The translations under genes were made by a program, and so were the position numbers. The notes under the pieces were generated by a model, which did not search any database, was not told the origin of the DNA, and saw only the letters and a program-made list of their open reading frames with translations. This document shows, piece after piece, positions 1 through 4,934 of a DNA stretch of 8,565 nucleotides. This DNA is from Synergistaceae bacterium (GTDB lineage: Bacteria > Synergistota > Synergistia > Synergistales > Synergistaceae), in assembly GCA_031274465.1 (NCBI GenBank), contig JAISQC010000026.1:1-8565 (forward strand), given 5' to 3'. Every line of letters starts with the position of its first letter. The stretch's first letter is position 1.

Positions 1-1253
1 AGTATGCCGTTTACATACTGCTGCGTCTTCAATTGCCACGAAAAAGTGGGCGGTTTCGTCCCGGACGCGTAAAAGGTATGATAAGTCCAAGCCTTGATCG
101 GCTCTTTCCCCTTTGTAACGTCGAACACCCCTTGAGTATGGATATTGTTTCCGTATGGAGGAACCCTGAAAATGCTGACGAGATCCATTCGCGCCCCATC
201 GCCCTTGGATCCGTTTACATGAGACGGCAAATTGGAGGAAACCGGCACCTGAGGCAGATTCGGCCTCATGTTCACCGGGTTCAGGAATGTCGTCGCAAGC
301 CCGAACCTGATGCCTTTGAAGAGATTTTCGTTCTGAAGCAGGCGCCAGAGGACCAGTTTCGTCTGATACATCCTGCTGTCATTCGGAACGAGATCCGATT
401 CGCCGGGCGGGTTTGCCCCGCTCCAGCCGTTTTGCCAGTATTTCGGATCCTTGAATACGAGCGCGTAGGGGTAGCTTGCGCCGGACGCCAGTTGGTTATA
501 CCTGTAGTCCCTGCTGTACTTCGACGTGCCCTCATAATTGATCCATGTCGTCGTATTGAGCGGTATCTCATAGTTTACGTTCGCCTTATAAGGATTTACG
601 GCAGGGCTCCTTAGTCCGGCATATGTGTCATAAGGCTCGATCGCGCCGATAAAATGCGTCTCCAGCTCCCGCGTCTGCGACGAATACGCATGCCGCAGGT
701 CGCGCGCCCTCGGACCCTCGGCGAAGGGGAAGTAGTACTTGTCCTTGTTCGCCTCCATATCTTCCTCTACGGTCTTGCCGGATTTCACGTAGTTATTGCC
801 CTTGTCTATATCCCTGCCGTACAGGTTCCTCTCCTTGGGGAGGTTCTCGCCGCTCCACGCGGTCGGCAGCGCGCCCATGCCGAAAGTTGACTGCTCCATC
901 AGTTTCGTTATATCGTCAAACCCATAGCCGTATACTGATTTCGTCAATGCCCAGTCGGCCGTCTCGGTCTCGACTCCGTAGTCGTAACCGCCCATAGCGA
1001 CGACCGGAATGGCGCTCTTCGGAGTGAAGCTCATGGCGGCTGTCGCCTCGACGAGAAAGAGCACGTTCGTCCTCTTGTTGGGGCTGGTGAGGTCATCGGC
1101 GTCGTCAATCGCGACTTCGCCTTTAAGAGGGGCGCGCAGCTCCCCCTTGACCTGCTGGGCGGCTTCTCCATATTCCGGGAAACTCTGGAGCGAGAAGGAC
1201 AATAGCGCCAGAACCGCCGCAAACTTTTTCATGAAACTCTTTTTCTTTCGCAT
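1..1253 (-). CDS. PilY1-like secreted type IV pilus protein, 3' end outside window
   Basis: The minus-strand frame is open from the ATG at 1253 to the window edge, giving 417 visible residues without a stop. The ATG at 1253 is preferred because AGGTG lies about 7 bases upstream; the in-frame ATG at 1232 has no such site. Residues 1-31 form a signal peptide: a basic MRKKKSFMKK start, then a hydrophobic stretch ending near GEA. After a short spacer, residues 63-75 (NVLFLVEATAAMS) sit where a von Willebrand A strand and MIDAS (DxSxS) would be, but the acidic/serine pattern is degenerate. Residues 298-322 (KLVLWRLLQNE...GIRFGLATTF) also resemble a vWA helix-strand unit. The rest is rich in Tyr, Asn and Pro, as in large surface proteins. 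It lies just downstream of a PilX-like pilin gene, and PilX-PilY1 pairs are standard in minor-pilin operons. PilY1 is known as a pilus tip/assembly adhesin. The family call is inference from context plus weak motifs; another surface vWA protein is possible. Confidence 0.6.
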   Translation of the reverse strand, partial: MRKKKSFMKKFAAVLALLSFSLQSFPEYGEAAQQVKGELRAPLKGEVAIDDADDLTSPNKRTNVLFLVEATAAMSFTPKSAIPVVAMGGYDYGVETETADWALTKSVYGYGFDDITKLMEQSTFGMGALPTAWSGENLPKERNLYGRDIDKGNNYVKSGKTVEEDMEANKDKYYFPFAEGPRARDLRHAYSSQTRELETHFIGAIEPYDTYAGLRSPAVNPYKANVNYEIPLNTTTWINYEGTSKYSRDYRYNQLASGASYPYALVFKDPKYWQNGWSGANPPGESDLVPNDSRMYQTKLVLWRLLQNENLFKGIRFGLATTFLNPVNMRPNLPQVPVSSNLPSHVNGSKGDGARMDLVSIFRVPPYGNNIHTQGVFDVTKGKEPIKAWTYHTFYASGTKPPTFSWQLKTQQYVNGI

Positions 1254-1335
1254 TCAAACACACCTCATGTTATTTTGATTTCAACGCCGAATAGGGCATT
1301 GCTGAAAAATTACCGTCGCGCTCAAGGGTTCCCCA

Positions 1336-1421
1336 GGGAATCGCTGAATAAATGTTCTTTTCGGCGAAATGGAGTGAATACACTCATTGCAGCCAAAAGG
1401 TTATTTATTCAGGGGTTCCCC
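1336..1421. mobile_element. Short palindromic MITE, copy 1
   Basis: The left arm (1336-1374) and right arm (1382-1421) are imperfect inverted repeats sharing TGAATAAAT, CTTTT and GGC blocks. They meet at a small AATA loop (1377-1380 region), so the whole element folds as one hairpin. Bases 1342-1375 are identical to 3812-3845 in the larger copy 2, and the right arm matches 3955-3980 closely, so this is an internally deleted version of the same family. A 10-bp direct repeat GGGTTCCCCA (1326-1335 and 1413-1422) brackets it with an 87-bp period. It lies between the pilin and PilY1-like genes. The true right boundary is uncertain by a few bases because the direct repeat resembles the inverted-repeat tip. 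Confidence 0.75.
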
Positions 1422-2050
1422 AAGCCGACTGACTGCAAAACAGCCGTCTCTATCGTGCGCTCAGTGCCGTCGGCGTATGTTATCGTCGCTCGTATCGCAT
1501 ACGCGCCCACGTCGGTATTGCCCGAGGCAATCGCCGCGCCGGCGTCAATTTGGTCGACGCCCATGGCGGAGCCGTCGCTGATCCCCGTTTGGGCCGTCAG
1601 CACGAAGCTCTGCGGCAGGGAGGCGAGGAATTCGTCGGTTGGATTGGGGGGTATGTCGCTTATTTCGTACTCCATGTCGTAAATCGCCACTTTGAGCTCT
1701 GCGTCACTGCCAAACAGGCGGATATTCCTCGACACGTCGCACAACGGATTTGCCCCGTCGTAAACCAGCAACGCGTCCAGGGTGTTTATCGCGCCGCTTT
1801 TTTTCTTCAGAGGCATCGAGGCGCCCGACATCGCCCGTTTCAAAATCGCCTTGCCCCTTTCAATTTCTTCCTGCAGGATGTTGTATGCTTCCTCGGAACG
1901 CATGGAAACTGCCGATTGAGTGGCAAAACTACCGGCTATGACCATCATGCCGCCAAGCATTGCGGCGCCGCAAATGGCCACGAGCAGCGTCAATATCAGG
2001 GAAAACCCCCTTCGCCTGCCCGACAGCATTTCCGTAGATATTCCAGTCAT
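1409..2050 (-). CDS. PilX-like minor pilin (type IV pilin-like N-terminus)
   Basis: This 213-residue protein starts at the ATG at 2050, preceded by AAGGTGG 6 bases upstream. Residues 11-16 (GRRRGF) are a prepilin-type leader, followed by a hydrophobic helix at about 16-42. Cleavage after Gly15 would leave Phe1 on the mature protein. The usual Glu5 of major pilins is absent (FSLIL), which fits PilX/GspK-like minor subunits or a divergent pseudopilin. A charged helix (about 52-75) and a globular domain follow. The partner downstream is the PilY1-like gene, so the pair probably helps assemble or cap type IV pili. The last residues (GLGNP) and the TGA stop at 1409-1411 lie inside MITE copy 1; the sequence beyond the MITE would encode the same ending. 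A promoter lies at 2105-2133. The family is not certain; a GspK- or PilW-like protein is an alternative. Confidence 0.65.
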   Translation of the reverse strand: MTGISTEMLSGRRRGFSLILTLLVAICGAAMLGGMMVIAGSFATQSAVSMRSEEAYNILQEEIERGKAILKRAMSGASMPLKKKSGAINTLDALLVYDGANPLCDVSRNIRLFGSDAELKVAIYDMEYEISDIPPNPTDEFLASLPQSFVLTAQTGISDGSAMGVDQIDAGAAIASGNTDVGAYAIRATITYADGTERTIETAVLQSVGLGNP

Positions 2051-2104
2051 CTCTCTCCACCTTTCACAAACAACTTAACATATGATCGCCCTAATGTGAT
2101 TTAA

Positions 2105-2133
2105 ATTCTAAATTAATATTATTAATTAGTCAA
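2105..2133 (-). promoter_or_regulatory. Sigma70-type promoter of the minor pilin gene
   Basis: On the minus strand TTGACT (2133-2128) is followed after exactly 17 bases by TAGAAT (2110-2105). The spacer is pure A/T. The predicted transcript starts near 2098, about 48 bases before the pilin ATG. Just upstream is the short palindrome TTACAATGTAA (2137-2147), which could be an operator. A near-copy of the surrounding 16 bases (14 of 16 identical) lies at 2324-2339. Confidence 0.6.
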
Positions 2134-2371
2134 TGTTTACAATGTAATAAGGTCGATATATCAGCTAAATAAAATATTTTTACTGGATTATGTTTTTTAA
2201 TGAAACGAAACGGATATGTTAAAACAATCGAAGTGTATTTTCTTGTTTTTGAGGCAAAATCATTAGATAACTCACTCAGTGAGTTATTACGCAGCAACTG
2301 AGTGAGTTATCCGCTTGTAACCGATGTTTATAATGTATTGCGATTGGAACAAATTAGCGCGTGATCGGGCA
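2134..2371. other. AT-rich intergenic stretch without a supported gene
   Basis: This is the non-coding part between the pilin promoter and the 3' end of the DNA glycosylase gene. It holds a palindromic operator-like cluster (listed separately) and a TATAAT at 2329-2334 downstream of it on the plus strand that leads into no plus-strand gene. A 33-codon frame starting near 2200 has no ribosome binding site. It marks the left edge of the AT-richer island. Confidence 0.5.
2266..2311. repeat. Nested inverted repeats, operator-like
   Basis: GATAACTCACTCAGT (2266-2280) occurs again as a perfect reverse complement at 2297-2311, 16 bases apart. The first arm also overlaps a 21-base near-symmetric palindrome (2267-2287) built on AACTCACT/AGTGAGTT around a central C. 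The paired, overlapping symmetry is typical of binding sites for dimeric repressors of the TetR type, and the cluster lies upstream of a TATAAT on the plus strand. No regulator gene is visible nearby. A cruciform or recombination site is the alternative. Confidence 0.55.
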
Positions 2372-2848
2372 TTATAAAAATTCTCCCATTGCCATTTCCC
2401 AAGCCTCTTTTTTTTCATCAAAACTCATCGCCGCGTAAGCCGGACTTGTTGACGGCACATAGACCGCCGGAATTGACGAGCTTGCAAAGTGTCTGCGGTA
2501 CTCGCGCTGCGCTGTGCGACCGTTGAGGAGTATCCGATTGATATTCGGATATTTGGTTAAAAGCCCGGCTATGTCGTTCGGCTCGCCGTCACGAATCTTA
2601 CGGTCAGCGGAACCAGAGCGCTCCCCCGATCGGTACACGTCCCACAGGGATAATTTGCGCGACAAAATGAAATCGCATCGCGTCGAATAATCTTCATCTG
2701 GATCACAGCCAAACAAACGCCAAAACACATTTTGCTTTTTTGCGTAATACTGCTGCAAGCGCAGCGACTCCGCTCCCGGCAAAGTGCCGAGAATTAACGC
2801 TTGCGAGCTGTCATTCACCAGTGGGAGGAAAGAAAATACGCGGCTCAT
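2372..2848 (-). CDS. Uracil/hypoxanthine-DNA glycosylase (UDG family 6)
   Basis: This protein removes deaminated bases (hypoxanthine or uracil) from DNA to start base-excision repair. It has 158 residues from the ATG at 2848, which has GAGGTG 6 bases upstream and gives the usual family length of about 160. An in-frame ATG at 2896 with GAGGGG upstream would add 16 residues and overlap the preceding gene. Visible family features are ILGTLPGAESL (18-29, the active-site loop region), QQYYAKKQNVFW (32-43), LLNG (107-110) and PSTSPAYA (132-139), the second substrate-binding loop. It is third in a minus-strand unit after the Phd-like and membrane protein genes. Its base composition is lower in GC than the pilus and ftsZ regions, so it was probably acquired with the island. 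Confidence 0.82.
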   Translation of the reverse strand: MSRVFSFLPLVNDSSQALILGTLPGAESLRLQQYYAKKQNVFWRLFGCDPDEDYSTRCDFILSRKLSLWDVYRSGERSGSADRKIRDGEPNDIAGLLTKYPNINRILLNGRTAQREYRRHFASSSIPAVYVPSTSPAYAAMSFDEKKEAWEMAMGEFL

Positions 2849-2876
2849 ATATGCACCTCTTTCGTCAGGTTGATTT

Positions 2877-3131
2877 TTATATATCTTCGTAGTCATCGTA
2901 ATCCCCTCTTTTGACGTAATCAGCTCTATCGTATGGCCGAGTATGCGGCCAGCTGTTTTTAGAGGCACCCTTACAGGCCTTCCTGAGCCAATTATTGAGC
3001 CAGTTGTGCCTAGGTCTTCTGCGCCGCCAAGGTTCTGGCCTTGGGTTATTGTTTCTAAACTGACCTTTAGCGCCCAACCCGCCGATTCCCCCTATGATAG
3101 AGATAAGAACAATGGCATATATTACCCACAT
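2877..3131 (-). CDS. Small one-pass membrane protein, unknown function
   Basis: I do not recognise this 84-residue protein. Residues 2-19 (WVIYAIVLISIIGGIGGL) form a single membrane helix at the very N-terminus. It is followed by a strongly basic, Asn/Pro/Trp-rich middle (NNNPRPEPWRRRRPRHNW) and an acidic Asp/Tyr-rich tail. The ATG lies one base after the stop of the Phd-like gene (TGAAATG), with GGTGAGGAG upstream, so translation is probably coupled. Its 3' end overlaps the alternative start of the glycosylase gene. Position after an antitoxin-like gene and size with a single helix would fit a membrane-acting toxin, but this is only inference. Confidence 0.6.
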   Translation of the reverse strand: MWVIYAIVLISIIGGIGGLGAKGQFRNNNPRPEPWRRRRPRHNWLNNWLRKACKGASKNSWPHTRPYDRADYVKRGDYDDYEDI

Positions 3132-3132
3132 T

Positions 3133-3528
3133 TCAAGCTCTCCTCACCAATTTAATCTCATTTCCGCCAATTTTTTCAAACCAGTCTTTATAGTTATTTG
3201 CCCTTGCGCTAATTTGAGTGTACTCTGCTTTTGTTCCATTTTTCTTGAAATACAGTCCCCGTTTATAAATTTCATCCGCTAAATCTGCGGCGTGCATTGT
3301 GCGCGTTGGAATGTCTTTTAAAACAATTTCCATCGCTTCGTGTAATTTAAGCGTTGGTTTGTTTGCAGAAATAGCAGGCGTCATAAAATTCGGCTTTGAA
3401 ATGACATACGCGGGCGAATCTTTATATAAAATCACAGCTTGCCCATTCTCATCGACTTTCTGCAAAACAGCATCAGGATTGTCTAAAAATTGTTCCATCG
3501 ACACTAAATTTTCAAGATTGGCATTCAT
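3133..3528 (-). CDS. Phd/YefM-like antitoxin N-domain with HARE/winged-helix-like C-domain
   Basis: The protein has 131 residues from the ATG at 3528, chosen for AAAGGAGGAG about 7 bases upstream; the longer frame from 3588 starts inside the promoter. Residues 1-44 (LENLVSMEQFLDNPDAVLQKVDENGQAVILYKDSPAYVIS) show the Phd/YefM pattern: an early helix, then a strand pair ending in PxYVI. Residues about 62-128 (LHEAMEIVLKD...MHAADLADEIYKRGLYFKKNG...QISARANN...FEKIGG) resemble a HARE-HTH or related winged helix, a putative DNA-binding module. It is first in the unit with the membrane protein and the DNA glycosylase. Such proteins commonly repress their own operon; the AT-rich promoter directly upstream is a likely target. 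Domain calls are by pattern only. Confidence 0.65.
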   Translation of the reverse strand: MNANLENLVSMEQFLDNPDAVLQKVDENGQAVILYKDSPAYVISKPNFMTPAISANKPTLKLHEAMEIVLKDIPTRTMHAADLADEIYKRGLYFKKNGTKAEYTQISARANNYKDWFEKIGGNEIKLVRRA

Positions 3529-3559
3529 ATTTTTATCTCCTCCTTTAGTTTCTGAATAT

Positions 3560-3588
3560 ATGCTATCAGATCGAAAAATATTTGTCAA
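3560..3588 (-). promoter_or_regulatory. Sigma70-type promoter of the Phd-like unit
   Basis: On the minus strand a perfect TTGACA (3588-3583) and TAGCAT (3565-3560) are 17 bases apart. A run of A/T (3590-3620) lies upstream and could act as an UP element. The start site would be near 3553, giving a leader of about 25 bases with the strong Shine-Dalgarno before the ATG at 3528. The region also separates this unit from the divergent toxin remnant. Confidence 0.6.
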
Positions 3589-3647
3589 TACCTTTATATA
3601 AAAAAATATATATTTTTATACGAAGACTCCCTCCCAAAAGGAGCATC

Positions 3648-3791
3648 ATGATAAAAATATGGACAACGCTTATCTGAATCTCAATTTACAGCCGACGAAC
3701 AGATTGACAATCAGAGAATTTAAGAGTATCTTTTTTGATACACGACATTGAACTTGCACTTAAACGCAAACAGGAATTGGAGGTCGAATAA
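3648..3791 (+). pseudogene. Degenerate HigB/RelE-like toxin remnant
   Basis: An ATG at 3648 with AAAAGGAG upstream opens a frame with two in-frame TGA stops (3675 and 3705). The frame then continues to a TAA at 3789-3791, one base before the ATG of the antitoxin frame. The last 16 residues (HDIELALKRKQELEVE) match the pattern of the C-terminal helix of HigB/Gp49-type toxins (EI..A..RK.E). The whole is only 47 codons against about 100-110 for a normal toxin, so most of the catalytic domain is missing. Toxin first, antitoxin immediately after, is the usual higBA order, which is the main support. Confidence 0.45.
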
Positions 3792-3792
3792 T

Positions 3793-3924
3793 ATGCCTAA
3801 CCCTAAGGAAACGCTGAATAAATGTTCTTTTCGGCGAAATGGAGTAGATTCGTTCTCCATCGAAATGGATGGCGAAAAAAGAACCGCAGTCGTAGCAGAG
3901 CTACGGGGAGGATTCTTTTTTTGA
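3793..3924 (+). pseudogene. Original 5' end of the antitoxin gene, interrupted by MITE copy 2
   Basis: ATG at 3793 has GGAGG 8 bases upstream and begins MPNPK. From codon 5 the frame runs into the MITE and stops at TGA 3922-3924 after 43 codons. Removing the MITE (3807-3988) and one CTAA copy rejoins ATGCCTAACCCTAA to ATATATGGG in frame, reading MPNPKYMGSTFNDF. That is a natural start for the XRE antitoxin, so this is its original initiation region. Confidence 0.7.
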
Positions 3925-3988
3925 CAGACATGAAGAGGGGGGACGAATATGCCCATTGTAGCCAAAAGGTTGTTTATTCAGCGTTTCC
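3807..3988. mobile_element. Palindromic IS5-like MITE, copy 2 (182 bp, CTAA target duplication)
   Basis: Perfect terminal inverted repeats GGAAACGCTGAATAAA (3807-3822) and its complement (3973-3988) continue inward as imperfect repeats of about 50 bp. The flanks are CTAA on both sides (3803-3806 and 3989-3992), matching the YTAR target duplication known for the IS5 subgroup. The repeat tip resembles IS5/IS903-type ends (TTGAATAAAT style). Symmetry extends to the exact centre, where CGTAGC-AGA-GCTACG (3891-3905) forms the loop stem, flanked by an A-run (3875-3880) and T-run (3914-3921). The latter could act as a bidirectional terminator. There is no transposase, so it is non-autonomous. A shorter relative lies at 1336-1421. 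Confidence 0.85.
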
Positions 3989-4263
3989 CTAAATATATGG
4001 GTTCCACGTTCAATGATTTTCTCGCTCAGGAAGGTTTGGAAGCTACTGTAACGGCCAGCGCGATTAAACGTGTTTTGGCGTGGCAAATGGCTCAGGCTAT
4101 GGAAAAAGAAACTCTTACAAAAACGGAACTTGCCGCCCGAATGAAAACGAGCCGAGCGGCGTTAAACCGCCTGCTGGACCCTGAAAATACATCCGTCAGC
4201 CTACATACCTTAGAAAAAGCCGCAGTTGCTCTCGGGAAAAAACTTGAAGTACATTTGATATGA
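3949..4263 (+). CDS. HigA-like XRE-family antitoxin restarted from within a MITE
   Basis: The protein has 104 residues from the ATG at 3949. It shows the pattern of short XRE antitoxins paired with HigB: GSTFNDFLAQEGL (18-30), a helix TASAIKRVLAWQMAQAMEK (35-53), and a helix-turn-helix at about 56-96 (TKTELAARMKTSRAALNRLLDPENTSVSLHTLEKAAVALGK). The first 13-14 residues (MPIVAKRLFIQRF) are encoded by the right arm of MITE copy 2. GGGGGG lies 6 bases before this ATG, also in the MITE. The next Met (3997) has no Shine-Dalgarno. The original start was probably the ATG at 3793. It normally would neutralise the toxin and repress the operon; here the toxin is ruined, so it is likely an orphan regulator. 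The DNA-binding domain is intact. Confidence 0.75.
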   Translation: MPIVAKRLFIQRFPKYMGSTFNDFLAQEGLEATVTASAIKRVLAWQMAQAMEKETLTKTELAARMKTSRAALNRLLDPENTSVSLHTLEKAAVALGKKLEVHLI

Positions 4264-4284
4264 GGCGATACAAACGCGAGCGAT

Positions 4285-4306
4285 CCTCCTCCCCCAGTGG
4301 AGGAGG
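4285..4306 (+). terminator. GC-rich hairpin downstream of the antitoxin
   Basis: CCTCCTCC (4285-4292) pairs perfectly with GGAGGAGG (4299-4306) around a 6-base loop, 21 bases after the antitoxin stop. No T-run follows on either strand, so it may be a weak or factor-assisted terminator between the antitoxin and the converging fumarase genes, or an RNA-stabilising stem. Confidence 0.35.
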
Positions 4307-4389
4307 CAAAATCCTCGGCTCTTTCGATAAGTGAGTTTTAACTCAGTGACTTAGACATGTGGTTCCCGCGCATCCAAACGCCCCTACCC

Positions 4390-4923
4390 TCAGTCATATA
4401 TGTCGCGCCCTTGCCGGTCTATGGCCACTATCGCGGGGAAATCCGCAACTTCCAGGCGGCGGATGGCTTCCGTTCCAAGGTCCGGGAAAGCTATGATCTC
4501 GGACGATTTGACGGAGCGCGATATCAGAGCCGCCGCCCCTCCCGTCGCCACCAGGTACAACCCTCGGTATTCGGCTATCGCCCGCTTCACCGCCTCGTTT
4601 CGGAGGCCCTTTCCTATCATTACTTTCAAACCTAGGGCGATAAGCGTTGGGGAATACGCGTCCATGCGCCCGCTCGTCGTCGGGCCGATGGCGCCTATCG
4701 CGGCGCCTGGCCTCGTCGGGCTTGGTCCGGCGTAATATACCGCGCTTCCGGCGAAATCGAAGGGCATCGGCTCGCCGCGCGACAGCATCTCGACGAGCCT
4801 TGCGTGCGCCGCGTCCCGGGCCGTGTATATCACGCCCGACAGGGAAACCGCATCGCCGCATTCCAGCCCTTTTATCACGTCGTCCGTTATGGGAGTCGCT
4901 ATGGAAATTTTATCCCTGCCCAT
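4390..4923 (-). CDS. Class I fumarate hydratase beta subunit
   Basis: This is the C-terminal half-enzyme of the oxygen-sensitive [4Fe-4S] fumarase, which with the alpha subunit interconverts fumarate and L-malate in the cytoplasm (tartrate dehydratase is the close paralogue). It has 177 residues from the ATG at 4923, preceded by AGGGG 8 bases upstream; the family norm is about 180. Visible features are ISIATPIT (6-13), YYAGPSP (63-69), GPTTSGRMD (80-88, the substrate-binding signature), MIGKG (102-106) and ATGGAAAL (126-133). The start is 11 bases after the alpha-subunit stop, so the two are co-translated. Upstream in-frame codons up to 4971 overlap the alpha gene and lack a better site. Substrate (fumarate or tartrate) cannot be decided from sequence alone; fumarate is more likely as the common case. 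Confidence 0.85.
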   Translation of the reverse strand: MGRDKISIATPITDDVIKGLECGDAVSLSGVIYTARDAAHARLVEMLSRGEPMPFDFAGSAVYYAGPSPTRPGAAIGAIGPTTSGRMDAYSPTLIALGLKVMIGKGLRNEAVKRAIAEYRGLYLVATGGAAALISRSVKSSEIIAFPDLGTEAIRRLEVADFPAIVAIDRQGRDIYD

Positions 4924-4934
4924 GCGACATGCCC

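Noticed and set aside
33..890. Open frames on the plus strand at the left edge
   Set aside because: They lie opposite the long signal-peptide-bearing minus-strand frame, have no ribosome sites, and read as Arg/Pro/Val-rich shadow sequence.
1275..1682. Plus-strand 135-codon frame through MITE copy 1
   Set aside because: It is opposite the pilin gene and only strings together MITE-arm peptides and antisense sequence; no Shine-Dalgarno.
2200..2301. 33-codon plus-strand frame MKRNGYVKTIEVYF...
   Set aside because: No ribosome binding site and it ends inside the operator-like repeats; composition is that of AT-rich spacer.
3658..3750. 30-codon frame MDNAYLNLNLQPTNRL... as an alternative small gene
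   Set aside because: No ribosome site at the right distance, and the neighbouring frame better fits a toxin remnant by position and C-terminal pattern.
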